This document shows, piece after piece, positions 1 through 5,815 of a stretch of DNA of 28,496 nt. Origin of the DNA: UMGS1663 sp963621995 (GTDB lineage Bacteria > Bacillota > Clostridia > TANB77 > CAG-508); contig CAVFFZ010000017.1 of the NCBI GenBank assembly GCA_963621995.1, positions 1 through 28,496 on the forward strand, written 5' to 3'. Made by a program: the position numbers and the translations under genes. Each line of letters opens with the position of its first letter. The stretch's first letter is position 1. Below the pieces are notes generated by a model. That model did no database searches, was not told the DNA's origin, and worked only from the letters and a program-made list of their open reading frames with translations.

Positions 1-28
1 ATAAATAATAAATAATAAATAATAAATA
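1..28. repeat. A/T microsatellite-like tract
   Basis: The window opens with a short tandem run of an AATAATA-type unit, about four copies. It lies beyond the end of the possible minus-strand gene at 35-226. It is low-complexity sequence in an already very A+T-rich background, and I see no function in it. Confidence 0.6.
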
Positions 29-34
29 TTTGAG

Positions 35-226
35 TTATTTAAAGAAATTATATAAATTAATACATTTACATATTTTTCTTATATTACATAGAAATTTTTC
101 TACTTCAAATAAAGAACTTAAAGTACAATTTAAATTATTACAAAAAGAATTATTTATATTTTTAAAATGAATATTATTACAATTATTATAATAATATTTA
201 TTTTTTTTATATCCATTAATATTCAT
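35..226 (-). CDS. possible small Cys-rich protein, 63 aa, unknown function
   Basis: I do not recognise a family. The ORF starts at an ATG preceded by a GAGGT Shine-Dalgarno at 7-base spacing, which argues for a real gene. The product is rich in Asn, Ile and Lys and has six cysteines at residues 16, 29, 34, 47, 53 and 55. The second half (about 36-63) looks helical and ends in a Lys-Ile-Cys-Lys-Cys stretch followed by Leu-Tyr-Asn-Phe-Phe-Lys. It has no signal peptide or membrane segment. It stands alone at the window edge, divergent from trmN6. In DNA this A+T-rich a 63-codon ORF could arise by chance, since stop codons are frequent but so are long Asn/Ile/Lys runs. The SD and the cysteine content are the only positive evidence. 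Confidence 0.45.
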   Translation of the reverse strand: MNINGYKKNKYYYNNCNNIHFKNINNSFCNNLNCTLSSLFEVEKFLCNIRKICKCINLYNFFK

Positions 227-543
227 AAAAATACCTCATAAAAGTGAAAATTATATAAATTGAAAAATAGATAATTATTTATTTTTTAATTTAATATATA
301 ATAAAATAATTAAATATTATAAATTAATAATAAAAAACAACTTAAAATAAATAATAAATTAATTAAATTTTTATTTGTGATTTATAATTTATAATTTATT
401 TTTATTGTGTTTAAATAAATTTACTGTTTATATTATTATATGTAAAAAAAATAAATTAGTTCAAAAATACTCGTAAAAATATAATACTTTATTTTTTCAT
501 TATTTTATAGTATAATAAAAATCAAAATAAATAGGAGAAAAAT
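227..543. other. A+T-rich intergenic region, no gene seen
   Basis: About 317 bases separate the divergent possible gene at 35-226 and trmN6. The stretch is almost pure A/T, with short repeated TTTATAATTTATAATTT-like runs. A TATAAT at 511-516, just upstream of trmN6, could be its -10 but has no good -35. I see no RNA gene and no convincing ORF. Confidence 0.5.
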
Positions 544-1287
544 ATGAATATAAAAATAAAAGAAAATGAACGAATAGATGATTTAGAATATAAAGGATTA
601 AAAATAATTCAAAATACAGAAGGATTTTGCTTTGGAATAGATGCAGTACTTTTATCTGATTTTGCAAAAGAAATAAAAAATAATAGTAAAGTACTAGATT
701 TGGGGACAGGTACAGGAATTTTAAGTATTTTATTATCTGGAAAAACAAATTTAAATAAAATATATGGAATAGAGATTCAAGAAGAAGTAGCAGATATGGC
801 ACAAAGAAGTGTACAATTAAATAATTTAGAAAATAAAATTGAAATAATAAATAAAAATATTAAAGATTTAGAAAATGTTTTTAAAAAAAATTCTTTTGAT
901 GTTATAGTTACAAATCCACCATATAAAAAAATAAATACAGGTGAAAAAAATGAAAAAGAAAATAAATTAATTTCTAGACATGAAGTAACAGCCTCTTTAG
1001 ATGATTTTATAAAAATTAGTTTTAATTTATTAAAAGACAAAGGTTCTTTTTATATGGTACATAGACCAGAGAGGTTAGCAGAAATTATTTATAAATTAAA
1101 ACAAAATAAATTAGAACCTAAAATAATTAGATTAGTTTATTCAAATATTAAAAGTGAACCAAAATTAGTTTTAATTAAATCAGTAAAAAATGCAAAAGAA
1201 TTTTTAAAAATAGAGAAACCATTATTTATATATAATGAAGATGGAAATTATACAGATGAAATATTAAAAATATATAATAAAAAATAA
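544..1287 (+). CDS. trmN6: tRNA1(Val) A37 N6-methyltransferase-type protein (TrmN6/YabB family)
   Basis: This is a class I S-adenosylmethionine-dependent N6-adenine methyltransferase of 247 residues, close to the family's usual 240-250. In this family E. coli TrmN6 (YfiC) methylates A37 of tRNA1(Val), and Bacillus YabB is the Gram-positive relative. The SAM-binding motif I is visible at about residues 50-58 (V-L-D-L-G-T-G-T-G), and the catalytic NPPY motif of N6-adenine methylases is at 124-127. An AGGAGA SD lies just upstream of the ATG. rsmI follows 82 bases downstream on the same strand and an abrB-like gene follows that, matching the yabB-yabC-abrB order of Bacillus. The family is secure. 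The exact tRNA substrate is inferred and could differ. Confidence 0.9.
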   Translation: MNIKIKENERIDDLEYKGLKIIQNTEGFCFGIDAVLLSDFAKEIKNNSKVLDLGTGTGILSILLSGKTNLNKIYGIEIQEEVADMAQRSVQLNNLENKIEIINKNIKDLENVFKKNSFDVIVTNPPYKKINTGEKNEKENKLISRHEVTASLDDFIKISFNLLKDKGSFYMVHRPERLAEIIYKLKQNKLEPKIIRLVYSNIKSEPKLVLIKSVKNAKEFLKIEKPLFIYNEDGNYTDEILKIYNKK

Positions 1288-1369
1288 AATATTATGAGAC
1301 GATTGTCAAGTACAAAAATGGACAGACCTACATTTAGGAAACGTCCTTAGAGGAGAATAGGAGAAAAAG
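1288..1369 (+). other. trmN6-rsmI spacer with nested hairpin
   Basis: This 82-base spacer is noticeably richer in G+C than other spacers here. It can form a nested hairpin: GGAC (1320-1323) with GTCC (1343-1346), and inside it CCTA (1327-1330) with TAGG (1335-1338) around a four-base loop. The rsmI SD follows directly. Bacillus carries yazA (a GIY-YIG protein) at this point; here I see no reading frame for it. Confidence 0.35.
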
Positions 1370-2197
1370 ATGAGTGGAATATTATATTTGGTAGCAACAC
1401 CAATTGGAAATTTAGAAGATATTACTTTTAGAGCAATAAATATTTTAAAAGAAGTTGATTTAATTGCAGCAGAAGATACAAGACATACATTAAAATTATT
1501 AAATTATTATGAAATTAGTAAACCTTTAATTAGCTACCATAGACACAACGAAGAAATAAAAGTAGAGGGATTAATTGAAAAATTAAAAGAAGGGCAAAAT
1601 ATTGCTGTTGTTTCAGATGCAGGAACCCCTGCTATTTGTGATCCAGGAGAGGTAATAGTAAAAGAAGCATTAAAAGAAAATATTAAAGTAGTTCCAATTC
1701 CTGGAGCTTGTGCTTTTGTTAATGCATTAGTTGCTTCAGGTCTTGATACAAAAGAATTTGTTTTTTATGGTTTTCTATCTATTAATAGAAAATTGAGAAA
1801 AGAAAAATTAGAACAAATAAAAAAGGAAGATAAAACAATTATTTTATATGAAGCACCTCATAAATTAAAAAATACATTAGAAGATTTGGAGGACATATTA
1901 GAGGATAGAAAAATTGTAATTGCTAGAGAATTAACAAAAATATATGAGGAATTTATAAGAGGTACAGCAAAGGAAATATTAGAAAAATATACAGAGCCAA
2001 AAGGAGAACATATTATTTTAATAGAAGCAAGTCCTATTAAACAAGAGGGCGAAGAAAAATTAAAAATGAATAATATGACGATAGAAGAACATTATAAATA
2101 TTATGAAGAACAAGGATTTTCAAAAAATGAAATTATCAAAAAAATTGCTAAAGATAAGGGAGTTACTAAAAATGAGATTTATAAATTATTTATATAA
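1370..2197 (+). CDS. rsmI: 16S rRNA (cytidine-1402 2'-O)-methyltransferase RsmI
   Basis: RsmI 2'-O-methylates C1402 in the decoding centre of 16S rRNA using SAM. It belongs to the tetrapyrrole-methylase fold. The 275-residue length fits the family. Typical motifs are visible: L-V-A-T-P-I-G-N-L-E-D-I-T at 7-19, E-D-T-R-H-T at 35-40, S-D-A-G-T-P-A-I-C-D-P-G at 82-93 and P-I-P-G-A at 109-113. The C-terminal third is Lys/Glu-rich and ends in a small helical segment (about 230-275), as in other Firmicute RsmI (YabC). The start follows a strong SD (AGGAGAATAGGAG). It probably shares a transcript with trmN6. A bidirectional terminator lies downstream, facing the convergent abrB-like gene. Confidence 0.95.
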   Translation: MSGILYLVATPIGNLEDITFRAINILKEVDLIAAEDTRHTLKLLNYYEISKPLISYHRHNEEIKVEGLIEKLKEGQNIAVVSDAGTPAICDPGEVIVKEALKENIKVVPIPGACAFVNALVASGLDTKEFVFYGFLSINRKLRKEKLEQIKKEDKTIILYEAPHKLKNTLEDLEDILEDRKIVIARELTKIYEEFIRGTAKEILEKYTEPKGEHIILIEASPIKQEGEEKLKMNNMTIEEHYKYYEEQGFSKNEIIKKIAKDKGVTKNEIYKLFI

Positions 2198-2301
2198 AAA
2201 TAAATATTAATTATAAATTATAAAAAATTAATGTAAAGAATAAAAAATAAAAGTGAAGTAAAATAAAAAATAAATACAACAAATAAATAATAATAAAAAA
2301 T

Positions 2302-2338
2302 AAAAGAACTCCAATTAAAATTGGAGTTCTTTTATTAT
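2302..2338. terminator. bidirectional intrinsic terminator, rsmI / abrB-like
   Basis: A 15-bp perfect stem (2302-2316 with 2319-2333) is flanked by A and T runs, so it can act on both strands. It lies between the stop codons of the convergent rsmI and abrB-like genes. Confidence 0.85.
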
Positions 2339-2586
2339 TCTTCATTTAAAGCCTTAATTTGTTTTAAGCATTTATTACAAATAAGTTTGTCTTTATAATT
2401 TGATAATTTTTTTGTATTCCCACAGAAAAGACAAGATTTTTCATATTTTTTTAATACTATAGAAGTTCCATCTACAAAAATTTCAATAGGATCTTTTTCT
2501 GCGATTTGGAATTGATTTCTTAATTCAATAGGAATAACAACTCTTCCTAATTCATCTACTTTTCTTACTATTCCAGTTGATTTCAT
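2335..2586 (-). CDS. abrB: AbrB/SpoVT-family transition-state regulator with C-terminal zinc-ribbon-like tail
   Basis: This is an 83-residue DNA-binding regulator. The N-terminal swapped-hairpin (SpoVT-AbrB) domain shows the signature D-E-L-G-R-V-V-I-P-I-E-L-R at residues 11-23. The C-terminal part carries two CxxC pairs (Cys52/55 and Cys70/73), suggesting a bound zinc. I chose the start Met-Lys-Ser-Thr because a perfect AAAGGAGG SD precedes it; the frame stays open for 20 more codons upstream (to 2646) but runs through that SD and the promoter. AbrB proteins repress post-exponential genes, and Spo0A represses abrB in Bacillus. The position next to rsmI matches Bacillus. A sigma-A-like promoter and a Spo0A-type box lie upstream. 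Whether this is the functional AbrB or another paralogue cannot be settled from one locus. Confidence 0.88.
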   Translation of the reverse strand: MKSTGIVRKVDELGRVVIPIELRNQFQIAEKDPIEIFVDGTSIVLKKYEKSCLFCGNTKKLSNYKDKLICNKCLKQIKALNEE

Positions 2587-2612
2587 TTTATTTCCTCCTT
2601 TATTCGCCATTT

Positions 2613-2619
2613 TTCGACA
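2613..2619 (-). promoter_or_regulatory. Spo0A-type box (TGTCGAA) in the abrB leader
   Basis: A perfect TGTCGAA on the minus strand, in a T-rich/A-rich setting, sits between the -10 element (2635-2640) and the SD of the abrB-like gene. Bacillus abrB also carries Spo0A boxes downstream of its transcription start, where Spo0A~P represses it. The match is seen in the sequence; binding is inferred. Confidence 0.65.
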
Positions 2620-2634
2620 AAATTTTCTATAACT

Positions 2635-2663
2635 ATAATACCACAAATTAAATAAAAACGCAA
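2635..2663 (-). promoter_or_regulatory. sigma-A-type promoter of the abrB-like gene
   Basis: On the minus strand a TTGCGT -35 (2658-2663), a 17-base spacer and a TATTAT -10 (2635-2640) lie about 50 bases upstream of the chosen start codon. Confidence 0.75.
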
Positions 2664-2701
2664 TAAAAAATGAGAAAAAAATGAAAAAATTGTAAAAAAA
2701 T

Positions 2702-2722
2702 GTAAGAACAATATTGTCTTAC
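2702..2722. repeat. inverted repeat between abrB-like gene and spmA
   Basis: GTAAG-A-ACAAT is followed directly by ATTGT-CTTAC, a 10+10 dyad with one bulged A. It lies about 40 bases upstream of the abrB-like -35. It has no T tract after it, so an operator is more likely than a terminator. Confidence 0.4.
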
Positions 2723-2792
2723 TAATGAATAATACTTTTATATTAAGAATATTATTAAAAAAGGAAAAGGTAATATTTGTAATTTAATTATA

Positions 2793-2802
2793 CTACTAGT
2801 AG
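2793..2802. repeat. 10-base palindrome upstream of spmA
   Basis: CTACTAGTAG is its own reverse complement and lies 44 bases upstream of the spmA start. It may be an operator, or it may be chance. Confidence 0.25.
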
Positions 2803-2845
2803 ATAAGTGAATATTAAATTATAGATAAAATAGGAATGAGAGAAA

Positions 2846-3457
2846 ATGTTAAATATTATTTGGCCATGTTTTATTTTAATATCTTTTGTTTATGCTATTT
2901 TAACAGGTAATATAGAAAATATGAATCAATCTATATTTACTTCGGCAGCTGGTGCAGTAGAACTTTCTATTACATTTTTTAGTACAATTTGTTTATGGAC
3001 TGGAATAATGAAAATTGCACAACAAACTAATTTTGTGACTAAATTAACTAAATTATTAAGACCAATAATAAATTTTTTATTTCCAGATTGCAAAAATAAT
3101 GAAAAGGCAAAAGAAGAAATATCTATGAATATGATTGCAAATATATTAGGTTTAGGAAATGCTGCGACGCCATTAGGGTTAAAAGCTATGAAAACACTTC
3201 AGAATGATAATCCAAAAAAAGATACAGTTTCTCATTCTATGGCAATGTTTATAGTAATTAATACTGCTTCAATGCAATTAATTCCTACAACAGTTATTGC
3301 AATAAGAACATCTTTTAATTCAAGTAATCCTACACAAATTATATTTCCAGTATGGGGAGTTACAATTGCAGCTTTTTTAGCAGCAATAATTGCTACTAAA
3401 ATATTTATATTTTTTGATAAAAAGAAATATGAAAATATTTTTAGAAAAAACAAGTAA
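2846..3457 (+). CDS. spmA: spore maturation protein A (SpmA)
   Basis: SpmA is an integral membrane protein of the nucleoside-recognition (Gate) domain superfamily. In Bacillus and Clostridium, SpmA and SpmB act together in dehydrating the spore core. The 203-residue length fits. Hydrophobic segments are seen at about 3-20, 36-56, 132-152 and 168-192, and the conserved I-L-G-L-G-N-A-A-T-P-L-G-L motif is at about 100-112. The extreme C-terminus is lysine-rich, as expected for a cytosolic tail. The ATG follows a purine-rich AGGAATGAGAG. spmB follows 67 bases later on the same strand. A mother-cell (sigma-E) promoter would be expected from known biology, but I could not identify one with confidence. 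Confidence 0.92.
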   Translation: MLNIIWPCFILISFVYAILTGNIENMNQSIFTSAAGAVELSITFFSTICLWTGIMKIAQQTNFVTKLTKLLRPIINFLFPDCKNNEKAKEEISMNMIANILGLGNAATPLGLKAMKTLQNDNPKKDTVSHSMAMFIVINTASMQLIPTTVIAIRTSFNSSNPTQIIFPVWGVTIAAFLAAIIATKIFIFFDKKKYENIFRKNK

Positions 3458-3524
3458 TAGTTTAAAAGAAACATGAAAGTGCAAAAAATATATTATTTAA
3501 ATAGAGAAAAGAGATGAGTTTTAT

Positions 3525-4052
3525 TTGAAAATTGTTAATTATATATCTTCAGCAGCAATACCAATTGTAATGGTAATAATTATTGTTTATGGATTATTAG
3601 AAAAAAATAAAGTATATGATACTTTTGTTGATGGTGCAAAAGAGGGAATGGAAATAGTTATAAAATTATTTCCTACTTTGCTTGGAATTTTTGTTGCCGT
3701 AGGTGTTTTAAGAAGTTCAGGAGTTTTAGATTTTATAATAAAAATAATTTCACCTATTACAAATGTATTAAATATTCCAGGAGAAATTATGCCACTTGCA
3801 ATAGTAAGGCCAATTTCAGGAAGTGCATCTACAGCAGTAGCTACAGATATAATAAGTAAATATGGGGTAGATTCAAAAATAGGCTTAATTGCATCTACAA
3901 TTATGGGCTCTACAGAAACAACTTTTTATACTATAGCTATTTATACAAGTGCTGTAGGAGTAAAGAAAATAAAATTTGTATTAGCAGCAGCTTTAATAGG
4001 GGATCTTGTTGGAATGTTGACTTCTGTAGCAATTTGGGGATTTTTGTCGTAA
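3525..4052 (+). CDS. spmB: spore maturation protein B (SpmB)
   Basis: SpmB is the partner of SpmA, another Gate-domain membrane protein required for normal spore core dehydration. The 175-residue length fits the family. Characteristic segments are V-R-P-I-S-G-S-A-S at 94-102 and G-S-T-E-T-T-F-Y-T-I-A-I-Y at 128-140, with membrane segments near 8-24, 47-64 and 150-172. The start is TTG. Its SD is weak (a GAGAAAAGAGATGAG purine run); an ATG at 3514 is out of frame and stops after four codons. No terminator hairpin follows. Instead a consensus promoter begins only nine bases after the stop. Confidence 0.92.
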   Translation: MKIVNYISSAAIPIVMVIIIVYGLLEKNKVYDTFVDGAKEGMEIVIKLFPTLLGIFVAVGVLRSSGVLDFIIKIISPITNVLNIPGEIMPLAIVRPISGSASTAVATDIISKYGVDSKIGLIASTIMGSTETTFYTIAIYTSAVGVKKIKFVLAAALIGDLVGMLTSVAIWGFLS

Positions 4053-4060
4053 AGTTTTTC

Positions 4061-4089
4061 TTGACAAACTGGGAATATCGTTGTATTAT
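4061..4089 (+). promoter_or_regulatory. near-perfect sigma-A promoter just after spmB
   Basis: TTGACA (4061-4066), 17 bases, TATTAT (4084-4089). It starts nine bases after the spmB stop and points at the small ORF at 4121 and the inverted-repeat element beyond it. Confidence 0.8.
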
Positions 4090-4120
4090 GTATACACAAT
4101 TTATTCAAGGAAGTTAAAAA

Positions 4121-4222
4121 ATGTTTATTCAAATTTTATTATTTATTTTAATTTATTTTTTTATTCGAAAATTTATTATCTTTATTTTGTATAAAAAAAT
4201 CCAAAAAAAAATAAACAAATAA
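4121..4222 (+). CDS. 33-aa hydrophobic peptide, single membrane segment, unknown function
   Basis: A small ORF starts with ATG, preceded by an AAGGAAG SD at about 7-base spacing. It sits about 24 bases downstream of the start site predicted from the promoter at 4061-4089. The predicted peptide has a hydrophobic core at residues 2-24, made mostly of Ile, Leu and Phe and interrupted by Arg16-Lys17. A strongly basic tail of about nine residues follows. This layout resembles small membrane proteins and also hydrophobic type I toxins, but I recognise no family and see no obvious antisense RNA promoter. Oligo-T-rich DNA gives Phe/Ile/Leu codons easily, so the reading frame itself is weak evidence. 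The promoter plus SD is the stronger evidence. Confidence 0.5.
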   Translation: MFIQILLFILIYFFIRKFIIFILYKKIQKKINK

Positions 4223-4338
4223 TGTTTATTAATTTTATCTTGAAAAATTTATATTTTTAAATTATTAATAAATTAAAAATAATTATAATTTATTAATATA
4301 GTATAATTTATATTAAAAATCCAAAAGTGTTATTAATC
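4223..4338. other. A+T-rich spacer without recognisable features
   Basis: This spacer between the small hydrophobic ORF and the inverted-repeat element is almost entirely A/T. I see no gene, terminator or clear promoter. Confidence 0.5.
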
Positions 4339-4507
4339 TTGTAGAGGGATTTCTTCTAAAAAAGTATATTAACCCCTATTAATATATAATTTATAAAAAT
4401 AATTTAGATTAAGCCCCTATTTTATTTAAAAAACTAAACTTAGGAAATCTAAGTAAAAAATTCTTTTTTTATTAACAAATTTACCTAACTATAAAATCCC
4501 TCTACAA
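4339..4507. repeat. 169-base element bounded by 14-base perfect inverted repeats
   Basis: TTGTAGAGGGATTT at 4339-4352 is exactly complementary to 4494-4507. Inside are two hairpins: 8 bp (4365-4372 with 4379-4386) with a CCCCTA loop, and 6 bp (4438-4443 with 4449-4454). A second CCCCTATT copy lies at about 4414-4421, so an A-x-CCCCTATT motif occurs twice. The element ends 12 bases beyond the rlmH stop. It could be a multibranched RNA domain closed by the outer stem, or a small nonautonomous mobile element (MITE-like). I see no clear target-site duplication. Confidence 0.5.
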
Positions 4508-4519
4508 ATAAAATATATA

Positions 4520-4999
4520 TTAATGATGATAATTTTCCCCATTCATTATTTTAAAACCTCTAAATAATTGTTCTAATAAAAATAAACGAATTAATGGATG
4601 TGGAAAAGTCATTTTAGAAAAACATATTAACTCTTTAGTATTAGATAAAAGTTCTTCTGTCATACCTAAAGTACCACCAATTAAGAATGTAATATGAGAT
4701 GTAATTAAAGATAAATTTTGTATTTTATTAGAAAATTCAATAGAATTATAATTTTTACCTTTTAAATCTAAAGCAATAATATAACTATCTTTTTTTATAT
4801 GAGACAAAATTAAATTACTTTCTTTTTGTTTTATTTCAAAAGATATACTATCATTCAATTTAGATGGAAGTTTTTCATCTGGAAGCTCTATAATGTTTAA
4901 AATACAATATTTTGAAAGACGTTTTTTATATTCGTCAATTGCATCTTTTAAATACTTTTCACGTATTTTTCCAATACAAACAATATCAATATGTAACAT
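4520..4999 (-). CDS. rlmH: 23S rRNA (pseudouridine1915-N3)-methyltransferase RlmH
   Basis: RlmH N3-methylates pseudouridine 1915 in helix 69 of 23S rRNA using SAM. It is a homodimeric SPOUT-class enzyme. The 159-residue length is exactly typical. The SPOUT knot region is visible as F-L-I-G-G-T-L-G-M at 105-113 and the S-K-M-T-F-P-H-P-L-I-R segment at 128-138. The C-terminus ends Y-H-H, as in the family (Tyr-His-Lys/Arg). It is the last gene of the minus-strand run murA-walJ-rlmH, 13 bases after walJ. In Bacillus rlmH (yydA) also lies near walJ. Confidence 0.96.
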   Translation of the reverse strand: MLHIDIVCIGKIREKYLKDAIDEYKKRLSKYCILNIIELPDEKLPSKLNDSISFEIKQKESNLILSHIKKDSYIIALDLKGKNYNSIEFSNKIQNLSLITSHITFLIGGTLGMTEELLSNTKELICFSKMTFPHPLIRLFLLEQLFRGFKIMNGENYHH

Positions 5000-5012
5000 A
5001 TAATCCCTTTCA

Positions 5013-5801
5013 TTATCCTACATTTATAATAGGACTTGTTTCGTAACGATTTGCAATGCTTAGACTTAAGCTATTTTCATTATAATTATGGTCTATAAGT
5101 TCTTCAATTACTGTTTTATAAGCAAGTTCTGGAAAATTATTTTCTCTACTTAAATGTCCAAGCATTGCTTGGGTTAGTCCATGGTTTACTAAATAAGAAA
5201 TAGTTTTTCCAGCATCTGAATTAGAAAGATGTCCATTTGGACCTTTTATACGTTCCTTTAACATATATGGATATGAAGAACATTTTAAAATTTCAGGTTC
5301 ATAATTTGCTTCTAATAAAAGAAAAGAACTATTACTTAAATTAGTAATTACTTCTTTACTCATGTGACCGATATCTGTGGCAATACTCATTTTTTTGTTA
5401 TCATGGAAAAGATTGAATCCGCAAGGATTTGCGGCGTCATGTGGAATTGAAAATGGGTTTACCTCAATATCACCAATTTTAAATTTATTAAATGTAAAAG
5501 TTTTAATATTTTCTTCATTTAATTTTTCTTTATATTTTTGCATTGCATTCCAAGTTTCTACATTTGCATAAACAGGAACATTATATTTTTTTGAAAACAC
5601 AGATAAGCCTTTAACGTGGTCAGAATGTTCATGTGTAATTAAAATTGCATCAATAGAAAAAGGGTCAACATTAATAGATGCTAGGGCTTCTGTTATTTTT
5701 TTAGCACTTTCTCCAACATCTACTAAAATTTTAGTTTTATTACTCTGTACAATAGAAGAATTTCCTGTACTACCACTATATAAACTACAAAATTGAAACA
5801 T
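5013..5801 (-). CDS. walJ: metallo-beta-lactamase-fold hydrolase WalJ (YycJ)
   Basis: This is a 262-residue metallo-beta-lactamase-fold protein of the YycJ/WalJ family. The metal-binding motif T-H-E-H-S-D-H is at 56-62. A further Asp/His pair (I-P-H-D-A-A) is seen near 119-124, a T-D-I-G-H-M near 143-148, and a late G-H-L-S near 216-219. WalJ is a probable phosphodiesterase/exonuclease linked in Bacillus to the WalRK cell-wall two-component locus and to coordination of replication with division. No walR or walK is present here; the gene sits between murA and rlmH instead. Spacing to both neighbours is 13-14 bases, so co-transcription is likely. The true substrate is not established by the sequence. 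Confidence 0.92.
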   Translation of the reverse strand: MFQFCSLYSGSTGNSSIVQSNKTKILVDVGESAKKITEALASINVDPFSIDAILITHEHSDHVKGLSVFSKKYNVPVYANVETWNAMQKYKEKLNEENIKTFTFNKFKIGDIEVNPFSIPHDAANPCGFNLFHDNKKMSIATDIGHMSKEVITNLSNSSFLLLEANYEPEILKCSSYPYMLKERIKGPNGHLSNSDAGKTISYLVNHGLTQAMLGHLSRENNFPELAYKTVIEELIDHNYNENSLSLSIANRYETSPIINVG

Positions 5802-5815
5802 ATTATTTTTCCTTT

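Noticed and set aside
500..1040. Minus-strand ORFs within trmN6
   Set aside because: Phe/Leu-rich shadow frames of an A-rich coding strand, with no SD and no family likeness.
2587..2646. N-terminal extension of the abrB-like ORF
   Set aside because: It would run through a perfect SD and the promoter -10; the AbrB domain begins at the ATG at 2586.
4339..4507. The inverted-repeat element as a plain rlmH terminator
   Set aside because: The arms are 141 bases apart and no T run follows the stem, so it does not fit an intrinsic terminator.
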